Assembly (NCBI GenBank): GCA_943325205.2
Contig: CALPOM020000010.1
Coordinates: forward strand, 1-33,635
Direction: 5' to 3'
Length of the DNA: 33,635 nucleotides
From: Thermoflexus hugenholtzii JAD2
GTDB taxonomy: Bacteria > Pseudomonadota > Gammaproteobacteria > Burkholderiales > Burkholderiaceae
The translations under genes were made by a program, and so were the position numbers. Shown here piece by piece: positions 11,005-23,468 of this stretch. Numbering within the stretch: the stretch's first letter is position 1; each line of letters begins with the position of its first letter. The notes under the pieces were generated by a model. The model saw nothing but the letters and a program-made list of their open reading frames with translations, was not told where the DNA came from and did no database searches.

Positions 11005-12837
11005 CTAACCTATAGAAATTGATTGCAATTTTTTCTGACGGCCGTACCACAAATTGACTAGACCACGAGAGAAGAAGACTGCTGAAAACATGGAGGTCAG
11101 GATACCCAGACAATGAACGATTGCAAAGCCTTTGATTGGGCCTGAGCCAAAAGCTAGTAGAGCTAGTCCAGCAATCAAGGTCGTGACATTAGAGTCTAAA
11201 ATAGTTGCCCAAGCCTTATCAAAGCCGATTGAAATTGCCGTTTGCGGTGACGCCCCAGCACGCAATTCCTCCCGGATACGTTCATTGATTAAGACATTGG
11301 AGTCAATCGCCATTCCTAAAGCAAGCGCCATCGCTGCAATACCAGGAAGGCTAAGCGTTGCTTGCAGCATTGAAAGAACAGAAATCAGAAGAAGAAGATT
11401 GACGGCTAGTGCAACGACCGAGAATAAGCCAAAAATCATGTAGTACACCAACATAAAGATGGCAATACCAAGAAAGCCATAAACAAGGGATTTAAAACCT
11501 TTTTCGATATTTTCAGCCCCAAGGCTTGGTCCAATGGTTCTTTCCTCGATAATCTCCATGGGAGCGGCTAGGGAGCCAGCACGCAGTAAAAGTGCGAGAT
11601 CATTAGCACTTTGCGTTGTTGGTTGTCCGGTAATCTGGAATTTTGTTCCAAACTCACCTTGGATTGTTGCAATAGTTAATACCTCACCACGACCTTTTTC
11701 AAAGAGGATCATCCCCATGGGTTTTTGAAGATTTTCTCTAGTCATTTCTTGCATTGCTCGGCCGCCTGCTGCATCTAAAGTTAGGTTGACAGAGGGGCGC
11801 TGATTTTGATCAAAGCCTGCGCTGGCATCGATAATACGGTCACCAGTAATAATGACGGATTTTTTAAAAACCCCTTGGCGATCGCCAAAGCGAAAGGCAT
11901 CCATACCTAGAGGAGGGGTTTCATTCAGTCCAATACTAGATTGCACTGGGTTGGCTAAGCGGGCCTCAAGAGTTGCCGTTCTACCAATAATATCTTTTGC
12001 TCGAGCTGTATCTTGGACGCCGGGTAGTTGAACAACGATTCGGTCATTACCCTGTTTTTGGATGACTGGCTCTTTCACAGCTAATTCATTGACTCGCTTA
12101 TTCAGAGTCAGGATGTTTTGCTTCAGGGCGTTATCTTGAATGGCTTTGCTTGCTTCAGGTTTTAATGTGCCGGTAATTAAAAAGTGATCTAATTTTTTTT
12201 CAGATTTGAGATTCATTTCACTCAAAGCATCTTTTAACGCTTCTATTGCTTTCTCAACATTGGTATCAGTACTCACCTTGATATTGAGCGTCTCGTTTAA
12301 ACGTTCGATACTTTGATAACGAATGGATTTCTCTCGCAGTTTTGATCTAGCATCTGAAGCTAGGGCAGTAACTTTTTTCTCAACTGCACCTTTCATATCA
12401 ACTTTGAGTAAGAAATAAACCCCACCACGAAGATCTAGACCTAAAGGCATGGACAAGGCATTGATGCTGAGTAGCCAGTTGGGGGTATTCGTTAATAAAT
12501 TGAGAGCAATGATGTAATCTGGATTACTTAAGTCTGCATTGAGTTCTTTTTCCAGTAGGTCTTTAGCTTTTAATTGCGTATCGGTATCTTTAAATCGAAT
12601 CTTGATCGTTCCGCTAGAACCTTGCGCTTCATAGAAACTTCCATTGCTGCTGATTTTGGCATTGGCTAGTGCGAGATCAGCCTTTTCTTGCGTATTTAAA
12701 TCAATTTTTGAACTTGTTTTCGATCCAGCTATTTGAATGGCTGGAACTTCACCAAATAGATTTGGGATAGAGTAAACAACTCCAATCAAGAGAGCTACAG
12801 CAATAACGAGATATTTCCAGAGAGGGTAGCGGTTCAT
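11005..12837 (-). CDS. secD: Protein translocase subunit SecD
   Basis: 610 aa; LGLDLRGGVYFLLKVDM, VVQLPGVQDTARAKDIIGRTATLEARL, ALGMAIDSNVLINERIREELR. Confidence 0.97.
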   Translation of the reverse strand: MNRYPLWKYLVIAVALLIGVVYSIPNLFGEVPAIQIAGSKTSSKIDLNTQEKADLALANAKISSNGSFYEAQGSSGTIKIRFKDTDTQLKAKDLLEKELNADLSNPDYIIALNLLTNTPNWLLSINALSMPLGLDLRGGVYFLLKVDMKGAVEKKVTALASDARSKLREKSIRYQSIERLNETLNIKVSTDTNVEKAIEALKDALSEMNLKSEKKLDHFLITGTLKPEASKAIQDNALKQNILTLNKRVNELAVKEPVIQKQGNDRIVVQLPGVQDTARAKDIIGRTATLEARLANPVQSSIGLNETPPLGMDAFRFGDRQGVFKKSVIITGDRIIDASAGFDQNQRPSVNLTLDAAGGRAMQEMTRENLQKPMGMILFEKGRGEVLTIATIQGEFGTKFQITGQPTTQSANDLALLLRAGSLAAPMEIIEERTIGPSLGAENIEKGFKSLVYGFLGIAIFMLVYYMIFGLFSVVALAVNLLLLISVLSMLQATLSLPGIAAMALALGMAIDSNVLINERIREELRAGASPQTAISIGFDKAWATILDSNVTTLIAGLALLAFGSGPIKGFAIVHCLGILTSMFSAVFFSRGLVNLWYGRQKKLQSISIG

Positions 12838-12845
12838 GCAAACTC

Positions 12846-13169
12846 TTAAATAGATTTCAAGGTATCTTTAGGAAGAACAGCTGCAATCGCAGATTTTTGC
12901 ATTTTGACTTGGAGATTTGGAGCTAATTCAAGAGTTACATACTGGTCTTTTAACTCGACAACGCGTCCAAGCATGCCGCTGACAGTTGAAACCTCATCGC
13001 CTTTCGCGACTGACTCAAGCATTGCTTTAAGTTCTTTTTGACGTTTCATTTGTGGGCGAATCATGACGAACCATAAGACACCAAACATACCGACCATCAT
13101 GATGATAGAAGATAGTCCACTATCTGCGCCACCACCACCAAATTGTGCGTAAGCATTATTAATCCACAT
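12846..13169 (-). CDS. yajC: Preprotein translocase subunit YajC
   Basis: 107 aa; FVMIRPQMKRQKELKAMLESVAKGDEV; adjacent to secDF. Confidence 0.95.
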   Translation of the reverse strand: MWINNAYAQFGGGGADSGLSSIIMMVGMFGVLWFVMIRPQMKRQKELKAMLESVAKGDEVSTVSGMLGRVVELKDQYVTLELAPNLQVKMQKSAIAAVLPKDTLKSI

Positions 13170-13265
13170 ATTTTTTCCTCTATTAAATGAAGTTAATCGA
13201 TAACCGACTATTTTGATGCAAATTACAAATTCTGTTGATTTTAACGGACTTATGCAAACTTACCT

Positions 13266-15506
<2,241 letters not shown>

Positions 15507-15546
15507 TTTTAAACGTAAATAACCCTATTTTAAACCTGTCTAACAC

Positions 15547-17634
15547 ATGGTAAAGCCCACTTCAACAGCGCAAATTAAAGCAGTACAGACCCCATTATCG
15601 CGCCTAGGCTTAGATACACCTGCTGCTTTAGCATTACATTTGCCAATTCGTTATGAAGATGAAACAAAGATTGTAAATATTGCCCAAGCAATTGTAGCTT
15701 TAGCAACCTCAGCAGTACAGACTCAAGGATACGTGATTCGTTGTGAAGTACAGTTTCGACCAAGAAGACAATTAGTCGTTCTGATCGCTGACGAGACGGA
15801 TGAGTTGACCTTACGTTTTTTAAATTTTTATCCTAGTCAACAAAAACAAATGGCAGTAGGTATGCACTTACGCGTTCGTGGTGATTTACGGCAGGGGTAT
15901 TTTGGACCAGAGATGGTTCATCCCACCGTAAAAGTTTGTTTACCGGATGCGCCTTTATCAAAAGAACTAACGCCAATTTATTCGACGATTGCAGGATTGG
16001 GGCAGGCAACTCTTAGAAAAGCCATCGAAAAGGGTTTAAAGGAGCCCGAATTAAAGAAATTTTTAGAGGAAATATTTACGCCCGGAGTTATTTGTCAGAA
16101 TAAATACCCATTTTTTAGTGAGTTACCCAGTTTAGAGGAAGCGATTCGTCTTTTGCACCATCCGGACTCTCATACAAACTCAGCTAGTCTATTAGAAAGG
16201 ACGCATCCAGCGTGGCGACGGGTTCAGTTCGAAGAATTATTAGCCCAGCAAATTTCATTACAGCAGGCGCATATGGAGAGGAAGAAAAGGCAAGCACCAG
16301 CTTTTTGTAGGCAGAAAAACTCCCGTAAGGATGCGTTTCTCCAAATCCTACCCTTTCAACTCACTCAGGCACAGCATAGGGTGTGGGGTGAGATTACTGC
16401 AGATTTAGAGCAGGCTTATCCGATGAATCGTTTATTACAAGGCGATGTTGGTAGTGGTAAGACTGCGATAGCAGCCTTAGCAGCTTGCTACGCGATTGAA
16501 AATGGTTATCAAGTTGCCTTAATGGCACCGACAGAAATTTTGGCAGAGCAGCATTATCAAAAGTTTTTACCATGGTTCACTAGCTTAGGAATTTCAATTG
16601 TCTGGCTCACGGGAAGCCTAAAAGTAAAGGAGAAAAGATTAGCCCAAGAACAAATTATGCGTGGCGATGCTCAATTAGCGATCGGCACACATGCCTTGAT
16701 TCAAGAAGGCATTATCTTTGCCAATCTAGGCTTAGCAATCATTGACGAGCAACATCGTTTTGGAGTCCGTCAACGATTACAACTCCACGCCAAAAAGGGT
16801 ACAGAGCCGGTTTATGCACATCAATTAATGATGTCAGCCACACCCATTCCAAGGACTTTAGCGATGACGTATTACGCAGACTTAGAAGTATCGGTGATCG
16901 ATGAATTACCGCCAGGACGAAAACCTGTTGTGACTAAATTAATTAAGGAAAATAGAAGGCCTGAAGTAGTTGTTGGTGTTCAGCAGGAATTAGCCAAAGG
17001 ACGACAGTGTTATTGGGTTTGTCCTTTAATAGAAGAGTCTGAAGTGCTGCAGTTAAAGACAGCACTAGAAACTTTCGAGACCTTATCGAACACTCTTTCG
17101 GAATATTCTGTCGGATTGATTCATGGAAAATTAAAAGCTGAAGAAAAGTCCAGCATTATGGCGCGCTTTAAAGATGGCCAAATTCAGTTACTCGTTAGTA
17201 CAACTGTCATTGAAGTTGGCGTAGATGTCCCCAATGCAACTTTAATGGTCATAGAACATGCGCAACGATTTGGATATGCTCAGATTCATCAATTACGAGG
17301 ACGGGTCGGTCGGGGAGCTGAGCAATCCGTTTGTATTTTACTTTACAGCGATGCCTTATCGACTGCTGCTAAGGAGAGGCTTCAAACTCTGCGCAATTCT
17401 AGTGACGGGTTTGAGATTGCAGAAAAAGATTTAGCCTTGCGGGGGCCAGGAGAGTTATTAGGTGCGAGACAATCGGGGGATACGATGTTACGGTTCGTTG
17501 ACTTACAACGCGATGCTTGGTTAATTGAAGCAGTCAAAGATCTGGCTCATGATTTATTACAAAATGAACCGCAGTTAGCCAGGAAGCATTTAGTGAGATG
17601 GTTAGGATCACGAACGGAGTTATTAAAAGCTTGA
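15547..17634 (+). CDS. recG: ATP-dependent DNA helicase RecG
   Basis: 695 aa; LLQGDVGSGKTAIAAL, IIDEQHRFGVRQR, MSATPIPRTLAMTYYADLEVSVIDELPPGRKPV, QLRGRVGRG. Confidence 0.97.
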   Translation: MVKPTSTAQIKAVQTPLSRLGLDTPAALALHLPIRYEDETKIVNIAQAIVALATSAVQTQGYVIRCEVQFRPRRQLVVLIADETDELTLRFLNFYPSQQKQMAVGMHLRVRGDLRQGYFGPEMVHPTVKVCLPDAPLSKELTPIYSTIAGLGQATLRKAIEKGLKEPELKKFLEEIFTPGVICQNKYPFFSELPSLEEAIRLLHHPDSHTNSASLLERTHPAWRRVQFEELLAQQISLQQAHMERKKRQAPAFCRQKNSRKDAFLQILPFQLTQAQHRVWGEITADLEQAYPMNRLLQGDVGSGKTAIAALAACYAIENGYQVALMAPTEILAEQHYQKFLPWFTSLGISIVWLTGSLKVKEKRLAQEQIMRGDAQLAIGTHALIQEGIIFANLGLAIIDEQHRFGVRQRLQLHAKKGTEPVYAHQLMMSATPIPRTLAMTYYADLEVSVIDELPPGRKPVVTKLIKENRRPEVVVGVQQELAKGRQCYWVCPLIEESEVLQLKTALETFETLSNTLSEYSVGLIHGKLKAEEKSSIMARFKDGQIQLLVSTTVIEVGVDVPNATLMVIEHAQRFGYAQIHQLRGRVGRGAEQSVCILLYSDALSTAAKERLQTLRNSSDGFEIAEKDLALRGPGELLGARQSGDTMLRFVDLQRDAWLIEAVKDLAHDLLQNEPQLARKHLVRWLGSRTELLKA

Positions 17635-17644
17635 TAATCATATT

Positions 17645-18583
17645 ATGACGCTCACCGAATTAAAATACATTATTTCTTTAGCCAAAGAAAAGCACTTTGG
17701 AAGGGCAGCTATTGCCTGCCACGTATCTCAACCAACCTTATCTGTTGCAGTTAAAAAGTTGGAGGATGAGTTAGGCGTTCAAATTTTTCAGCGCCATACT
17801 GCAGATGTCAGCTTAACGCCTACCGGAAATTTATTAATCGAGCAGGCACAACTCGTTATCCAAGAAGTGAAGCGATTTACAGAGATGGCCAAAATTGGTA
17901 TTGATCCCATGCGTGGACCTTTACGATTAGGAACGATTTATACCATTGCACCCTATCTTCTGCCTAGGGTGATTCGTCGTGCTCGGGAGTCTTTACCTGA
18001 AATGCCTTTATTTTTACATGAGACCTTTACAACGGTTTTATTAGAGATGCTCAAGCATGGAGATTTAGATTGTGCAGTTTTAGCAACGCCCTTTAATCCG
18101 CAGGGACTTGAATCAATTCCATTATATGAAGAGCCCTATCTAGTAACAGTACCAAAAAATCACGAGTGGGCAGATCGTCAGGCAATACAGCCGCATGAAT
18201 TAAGTACTCAAAACATGTTACTGCTTGGCGCAGGACATTGTTTTCGGGATCATGTTTTAGAAGTTTGCCCTGAATTAAATCGTTCGAAAGTGCATTTTGA
18301 GGATGGGCCTCAAAATTTTGAAGGATCGTCATTAGAAACCATTCGGCAGATGGTTGCTGGCGGTATTGGAATTTCTGTCTTACCCAGAACGGCGGTTACT
18401 GATTTGAGTGTTCAGGATGGGTTAGTTCGCTATATTCCATTTACGGAACCTGAGCCTTGTAGAAGTATCGTATTAGTTTATCGAAAAGGAATTAGTCGGG
18501 TACAGGCTGTAGAGGCTTTAGGTCGAGTCATTCGAAGTTGTGATATCCCAGCAGTTAAGTGGGCAAGCATGGCGGACAAATAA
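17645..18583 (+). CDS. oxyR: LysR-type hydrogen-peroxide-responsive regulator OxyR
   Basis: 312 aa; N-terminal LysR HTH; redox cysteine pair in [17 protein letters not shown]; recG-oxyR order. Confidence 0.9.
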   Translation: MTLTELKYIISLAKEKHFGRAAIACHVSQPTLSVAVKKLEDELGVQIFQRHTADVSLTPTGNLLIEQAQLVIQEVKRFTEMAKIGIDPMRGPLRLGTIYTIAPYLLPRVIRRARESLPEMPLFLHETFTTVLLEMLKHGDLDCAVLATPFNPQGLESIPLYEEPYLVTVPKNHEWADRQAIQPHELSTQNMLLLGAGHCFRDHVLEVCPELNRSKVHFEDGPQNFEGSSLETIRQMVAGGIGISVLPRTAVTDLSVQDGLVRYIPFTEPEPCRSIVLVYRKGISRVQAVEALGRVIRSCDIPAVKWASMADK

Positions 18584-19446
18584 AATTGATTCTACGTAAA
18601 GAGCACTTGCGACAATATGTCTATTTGATTAGGTTACACAAACCGATTGGAACTTTACTGCTGCTGTGGCCAACTCTTTGGGCCTTATGGTTTGCAAGCG
18701 ATGGTCGACCTGACTGGTCACATGTATTGATATTTTGCATTGGCACTCTTTTGATGCGCAGTGCCGGTTGTGCTGTGAATGATTATGCCGATCGGAATTT
18801 TGATCGGCATGTAAAAAGAACGCAGTATCGGCCATTAACAGCGGGTGAGATTGAGCCAAAAGAGGCCTTAGCAGTTGCTGCAGTATTAGCAATGATGGCA
18901 TTTGCGTGCGTACTATTTCTCAATCAGTTGACTATATTTTTATCTTTTATGGCATTAGCCATCGCGGTATTTTATCCATTTACCAAACGATTTTTTTCTA
19001 TTCCACAGGCGATTTTAGGGATTGCATTTGGTTTTGGGATACCGATGGCATATGCTGCAGAACTTGGACAAGTACCGCTAGAGGCGTATATTTTGTTAAG
19101 TGCAAATATCTTTTGGGCAATTGCATATGATACGGCTTATGCAATGGTTGATCGAGAAGACGATTTACGGATTGGGATTCGAACTTCTGCCATCACCTTT
19201 GGCTCATATGACGTGTTGATTATTTCTTTATGCTACGTTGCATTTTTAAGTTTACTAGGTTACCTAGCGGTTGCTGCACAACTCAATCATTGGTTTTGGG
19301 TAGGTTGGTTGAGTGCTTCAGGTTGTGCTGTCTATCATTTTTTATTAGTCAGAACTAGAAATCCTGAGCAATGTTTTCAGGCGTTTAACCATAATAATTA
19401 CTTAGGGGCTTGTATGTTTATGGGTATTTTTTGCGCTTATTGGTGA
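18559..19446 (+). CDS. ubiA: 4-hydroxybenzoate octaprenyltransferase
   Basis: 295 aa; [77 protein letters not shown]. The true start may be further in (e.g. TTG at 18586). Confidence 0.93.
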   Translation: MGKHGGQIKLILRKEHLRQYVYLIRLHKPIGTLLLLWPTLWALWFASDGRPDWSHVLIFCIGTLLMRSAGCAVNDYADRNFDRHVKRTQYRPLTAGEIEPKEALAVAAVLAMMAFACVLFLNQLTIFLSFMALAIAVFYPFTKRFFSIPQAILGIAFGFGIPMAYAAELGQVPLEAYILLSANIFWAIAYDTAYAMVDREDDLRIGIRTSAITFGSYDVLIISLCYVAFLSLLGYLAVAAQLNHWFWVGWLSASGCAVYHFLLVRTRNPEQCFQAFNHNNYLGACMFMGIFCAYW

Positions 19447-19503
19447 GTTACCACCGGTTTTACGAGATTTGTTGGATATTCATGCTCTGGAGAAAACGCC
19501 AGT

Positions 19504-20379
19504 TTATTTTTCACTAAACTCTTGACCCATAGCAACGCTTCTAGCATGGGCAGCGTGCACTGCCTCTTGCAAAATCTCACCCCAATGCTTTTCCTTTAGG
19601 ACCTCTAGGGCGGCAAAAGTTGTACCACCTTTAGAGGTAACTTTTTCCCGAAGCGCTGCTGGGGTTTCGGGTGATGCACTCGCTAGGAGTCCTGCACCAA
19701 TAACAGTTTGGATGGCAAGTTGATTCGCTTGATCAGAATTTAAACCAAGTTTTTGCCCGGCAAGTTGTAAGTGTTCTATGAAAGAAAAAACGTACGCGGG
19801 CCCGCTACCTGAGAGGGCTGTCACACTATCGAGCAGATGCTCTTGGGAAACCCAAATAGACTGCCCAATTGAATCACATACCCAGGTAATTAATGCTTGA
19901 TCGCTTTGGGAAATCTCTGAAGATGCGTATAGTCCAGTCACTCCTTTGCCGATAAGGGCTGGTGTATTTGGCATGGCACGGACAAGTTGGGACTGATTGA
20001 GGTGGATTGTAATATCTGCTAGTTGGACGCCTGCCACAATACTTAAAAACAAATGAGTCCTCTTCAAAGTTTTTGGCGACTCGAGAGTCTGTCGTAATTG
20101 CGCTAATGCCTCCCGTAATTGCTGGGGTTTAACTGCCAAAATGATGAGGCAGTTCTTACTAAAAAAATCCTCGCCTTGGCTAATATCGCTCGCCACGTTG
20201 ATTCCGAAAGATTTGATTAAGTTATCGCGTGCCAATTGCAGGGGATCGATTGCCAGCATATTCGATGCTTGGACGTTTTTATTTAAAAGACCCCCAATCA
20301 TTGCATTAGCCATATTTCCGCCACCAATAAAGGCAATACGAAGATTTTGTGAAAAATGTGGGTTGGAAGTTTGCATCAT
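19504..20379 (-). CDS. proC: Pyrroline-5-carboxylate reductase
   Basis: 291 aa; IAFIGGGNMANAMIGGLL, RAMPNTPALIGKGVTGLY, ALSGSGPAYVFSFIE, KVTSKGGTTFAALEVL. Confidence 0.96.
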   Translation of the reverse strand: MMQTSNPHFSQNLRIAFIGGGNMANAMIGGLLNKNVQASNMLAIDPLQLARDNLIKSFGINVASDISQGEDFFSKNCLIILAVKPQQLREALAQLRQTLESPKTLKRTHLFLSIVAGVQLADITIHLNQSQLVRAMPNTPALIGKGVTGLYASSEISQSDQALITWVCDSIGQSIWVSQEHLLDSVTALSGSGPAYVFSFIEHLQLAGQKLGLNSDQANQLAIQTVIGAGLLASASPETPAALREKVTSKGGTTFAALEVLKEKHWGEILQEAVHAAHARSVAMGQEFSEK

Positions 20380-21089
20380 TCTAATTTTACTTCCTTAGCA
20401 GTTCTTGAACCAAAGATGGCAGTGCCTACGCGCACCATTGAGCTACCTGCTGCAATAGCTTGCTCTAAATCCTCGGACATGCCCATAGAAATCGTGTCAA
20501 ACTGCAGCGCATCATCTTGTGGGAGAAGACTTTGAATCGCGTTGAATAACTCGCGGAGTTTTTGATGAGCTAGCGCTACGTTTCCAGCCTCCGGAATCGA
20601 CATAAGTCCACGTAGTTTGACACGCGGTAGTCTTGTAATAGCCTTACATAGTGTTTCTGTCTCAGAAGGATGAGTACCACTTTTACTATTTTCGCCACTC
20701 ATGTTGACTTGAACTAGTACTTGTAAGTCTGGCAAATTACTAGGGCGTTGTTGCGAAAGACGTTGGGCAATTTTGAGTCGATCAATACTTTGGACCCAGT
20801 CGAAATTTTCTGCAACTGCAAGGGTTTTATTGCTTTGTAGAGGGCCTATAAAGTGCCACTTCATGTGTGATTTGATATCTTGAAGCGCAATAATTTTTTC
20901 AATAGCCTCTTGTACATAATTTTCACCAAAGTGTCGCTGACCTGCTTCAAAAGCAAGTTTGACATACGTTGCTGGCTGAGTTTTTGAGACCGCTATTAAC
21001 TCCACGGAGTTGGGAGTTCTTCGGGAAACTTGGCAGGCTTGTGCAATACGATCTTGGACTAGTTGGAGTTGCGTAGAAATACTATTCAT
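20376..21089 (-). CDS. yggS: YggS-family PLP-binding protein (PLP homeostasis)
   Basis: LIAVSKTQPATYVKLAFEAGQRHFGENYVQEA, WHFIGPLQSNK, MGMSEDLEQAIAAGSSMVRVGTAIFG. I prefer ATG at 21089 (MNSISTQLQ...) over the ORF-track start 21119, which overlaps glcF. Confidence 0.93.
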   Translation of the reverse strand: MNSISTQLQLVQDRIAQACQVSRRTPNSVELIAVSKTQPATYVKLAFEAGQRHFGENYVQEAIEKIIALQDIKSHMKWHFIGPLQSNKTLAVAENFDWVQSIDRLKIAQRLSQQRPSNLPDLQVLVQVNMSGENSKSGTHPSETETLCKAITRLPRVKLRGLMSIPEAGNVALAHQKLRELFNAIQSLLPQDDALQFDTISMGMSEDLEQAIAAGSSMVRVGTAIFGSRTAKEVKLE

Positions 21090-21096
21090 CAAAAAA

Positions 21097-22347
21097 TCAC
21101 GCTGGCAGAAGATCATCAATTATTTCAATCCAGTGACGCACTGGGAGAGAATCATTTTGGAGATGGCTAATACAGCCAACATTACCAGAAACGATTTCTG
21201 TTGCTTGATAGGTAGAACCTGCCTGCACTAACTGAGACACTTTCTGATCTCGCAGTTGATTTGATAGGTTAGCCTGAAGAATAGAATATGTTCCTGCTGA
21301 CCCACAACACAAGTGGCTATCTGCGCACAGGTTGACTTGAATACCCATCTTGCCGAGAAGTTCTTCGACATTACCTCGAATTTTCTGGCCATGTTGCAGC
21401 GTACAGGGAGGATGATAAATCACACTTGCAGACTTATTTGGTGTAATTTGTGCGGTTAATTGCTCGGCGTATTTGGGGAGTATTTCGCTGATATCTTTCG
21501 TCATGGCGCTAATTACGTGCGCTTTCTTGGCATAGGCTAAATCATTGTGTAATAAATGTCCATAGTCTTTAACTGTCACTCCGCAGCCTGCAGCATTCAT
21601 CACAATCGTTTGGATTTGTTCTTGTTCGATCAGTGGCCACCAAGCATCAATGTTTCGCCGCATATCTTGCAGAGCGCCAGGCTCATCGCTCAGGTGTAAA
21701 CGGATTGCTCCGCAACAACCTGCAGAAGGCGGAGCAATTAATTGAATATGTAGTTTTGCAAAAACGCGTTGAGTAGCATGGTTAATATTTGGCAGCATAC
21801 CAGGCTGCACACAACCCTCCAAAAAAAGCATGGTTTCTTGAAACGACGATGAGTTAGGGATTTTTTTTGATGAAGATGAATTACTCAGAGGAATTTTTTT
21901 CTGAAGTGGTGTTGGTAAAAAGGGTCTAAAGATTCTGCCAATTTGCATTGCGGGATTAAAGATATAGGATCTTGTAAGGCCCTCTTTTAAAGCCCAGCGA
22001 AGCACTCTTTGCGCCAGGGGTCTTGCCGGATTTTGGATTTGTACCCACTGTCGACCAATTTCTAGGAGGCGGCCATATTGCACTCCACTTGGGCAGGTAG
22101 TTTCACAGTTTTTACAGGTCAGACAACGGTCCAAGTGATCGCGTGTTTTAGCGGTAGCTTGTTGGCCCTCTGCTATTTGTTTAATCAAATAAATTCGGCC
22201 TCGTGGGCCATCTAACTCATCTCCTAACAGTTGATAGGTTGGACATGTAGCATTACAAAATCCACAATGAACGCAATTAGACAGTAGTTGTTGAGCAAGC
22301 AGTCCAACAGGCTGATCTGCTAGTTCTGGTGATAAGTTGGTTTGCAT
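21097..22347 (-). CDS. glcF: Glycolate oxidase iron-sulfur subunit GlcF
   Basis: 416 aa; two 4Fe-4S motifs (CVHCGFCNATCPTY, CLTCKNCETTCPSGV), CCG motifs; follows glcE. Confidence 0.95.
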   Translation of the reverse strand: MQTNLSPELADQPVGLLAQQLLSNCVHCGFCNATCPTYQLLGDELDGPRGRIYLIKQIAEGQQATAKTRDHLDRCLTCKNCETTCPSGVQYGRLLEIGRQWVQIQNPARPLAQRVLRWALKEGLTRSYIFNPAMQIGRIFRPFLPTPLQKKIPLSNSSSSKKIPNSSSFQETMLFLEGCVQPGMLPNINHATQRVFAKLHIQLIAPPSAGCCGAIRLHLSDEPGALQDMRRNIDAWWPLIEQEQIQTIVMNAAGCGVTVKDYGHLLHNDLAYAKKAHVISAMTKDISEILPKYAEQLTAQITPNKSASVIYHPPCTLQHGQKIRGNVEELLGKMGIQVNLCADSHLCCGSAGTYSILQANLSNQLRDQKVSQLVQAGSTYQATEIVSGNVGCISHLQNDSLPVRHWIEIIDDLLPA

Positions 22348-22352
22348 AATTG

Positions 22353-23468
22353 TTAGGGCATTCTGCCTGTTTGAAAGACGCTATCTGGGTCAAAAGTACT
22401 TCTTAGTCGTTGCACAATTGGCGCAAGAGGAGCCGTTAGAGCTTGATCTTGCAGTTGGGTAAAAACGCCCCTATTGGGTTTATTTAAACTCTTAAATAGA
22501 GTGGCATGTCCACCATGAGCGAGCGCCATTTGCTTAGCTTGCTCGGCCCCTAGCGGGCCTAAAAACCAGCGTTGCCCCCCCAGCCATTCTATACATTGAT
22601 TACCGGGGAGTGGTAAAGGTGGGGATAGTGGATTGACAGCAAATCGCCAAAGATCTGTTTGCTCATGATTGATAAAAAAATCTTGCGTTTGTTCACGCAT
22701 CATTAGCCAAAACTGATTCGCCATTTCAGGGTCGAGCATCTTTGCATCTGGGGTAATTAGTAGTTTTACTTGTGCAGAGCGAACGGCTGCTTGCGCACCT
22801 GATAAGCGAATTGTCAGAGTGCCAGTTGATTCGTCACCTTGCCAAGTACTAGCAGATAAGGGCAGTGGTTGACTAGCCCAGGTATTCATTAGCGTAATAG
22901 CTTTTGCTTGGCTCATTGGAACTTGGATAGTTGCGCTTGCGACCGGTTTAGGAAGGACTTTGAGCGACACTTCTAGTAAGAGTGCAAGGGTACCAAGAGA
23001 ACTTGGAAGAAGCCTAGAGACATCATAGCCGGCGACATTTTTCATGACTTTACCACCAAAGGAAAGAATGTCTCCTCGACCATCCATAATTTTGCAACCC
23101 AAGACAAAGTCTCGAATGCCACCATAGTGGCCTCTACCTGGACCCGCAATACCGGCAGCAATCATCCCACCAATCGTTGTGAGAGAGCCAAAATGTGGTG
23201 GCTCAAAAGCAAGCATTTGGTGATGATGATTTAGGGCTAATTCCACTTCTTCTAAAGGGGTACCAGCACAAACGGTAATAACTAATTCTTCTGGCTCGTA
23301 ATCTAAAATACCCTGGTAGGATTTTGTCAATAAAGGGGAGCCTTGTAAGGCATTCCCATACCAATTTTTGGTTTGACCGCCAGCAATCCGGAGGATCGTT
23401 TGCTGTTGCTTTGCCTGCAGGATTTGCTCTTTAAAATCAGCTAGTGCGGATTGACTTGCGGTTGACAT
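22353..23468 (-). CDS. glcE: Glycolate oxidase FAD-binding subunit GlcE
   Basis: 371 aa; FAD-binding 4 domain, TIGGMIAAGIAGPGRGHYGGIRDFVLGCKIMDGRGDILSFGGKVMKNVAGYDVSRLL. Confidence 0.95.
   Translation of the reverse strand: MSTASQSALADFKEQILQAKQQQTILRIAGGQTKNWYGNALQGSPLLTKSYQGILDYEPEELVITVCAGTPLEEVELALNHHHQMLAFEPPHFGSLTTIGGMIAAGIAGPGRGHYGGIRDFVLGCKIMDGRGDILSFGGKVMKNVAGYDVSRLLPSSLGTLALLLEVSLKVLPKPVASATIQVPMSQAKAITLMNTWASQPLPLSASTWQGDESTGTLTIRLSGAQAAVRSAQVKLLITPDAKMLDPEMANQFWLMMREQTQDFFINHEQTDLWRFAVNPLSPPLPLPGNQCIEWLGGQRWFLGPLGAEQAKQMALAHGGHATLFKSLNKPNRGVFTQLQDQALTAPLAPIVQRLRSTFDPDSVFQTGRMP

Noticed and set aside
21090-21119. N-terminal extension of YggS (MMIFCQRDFL)
   Set aside because: Overlaps the glcF coding end; MNSISTQLQLVQ at 21089 gives the usual YggS N-terminus.
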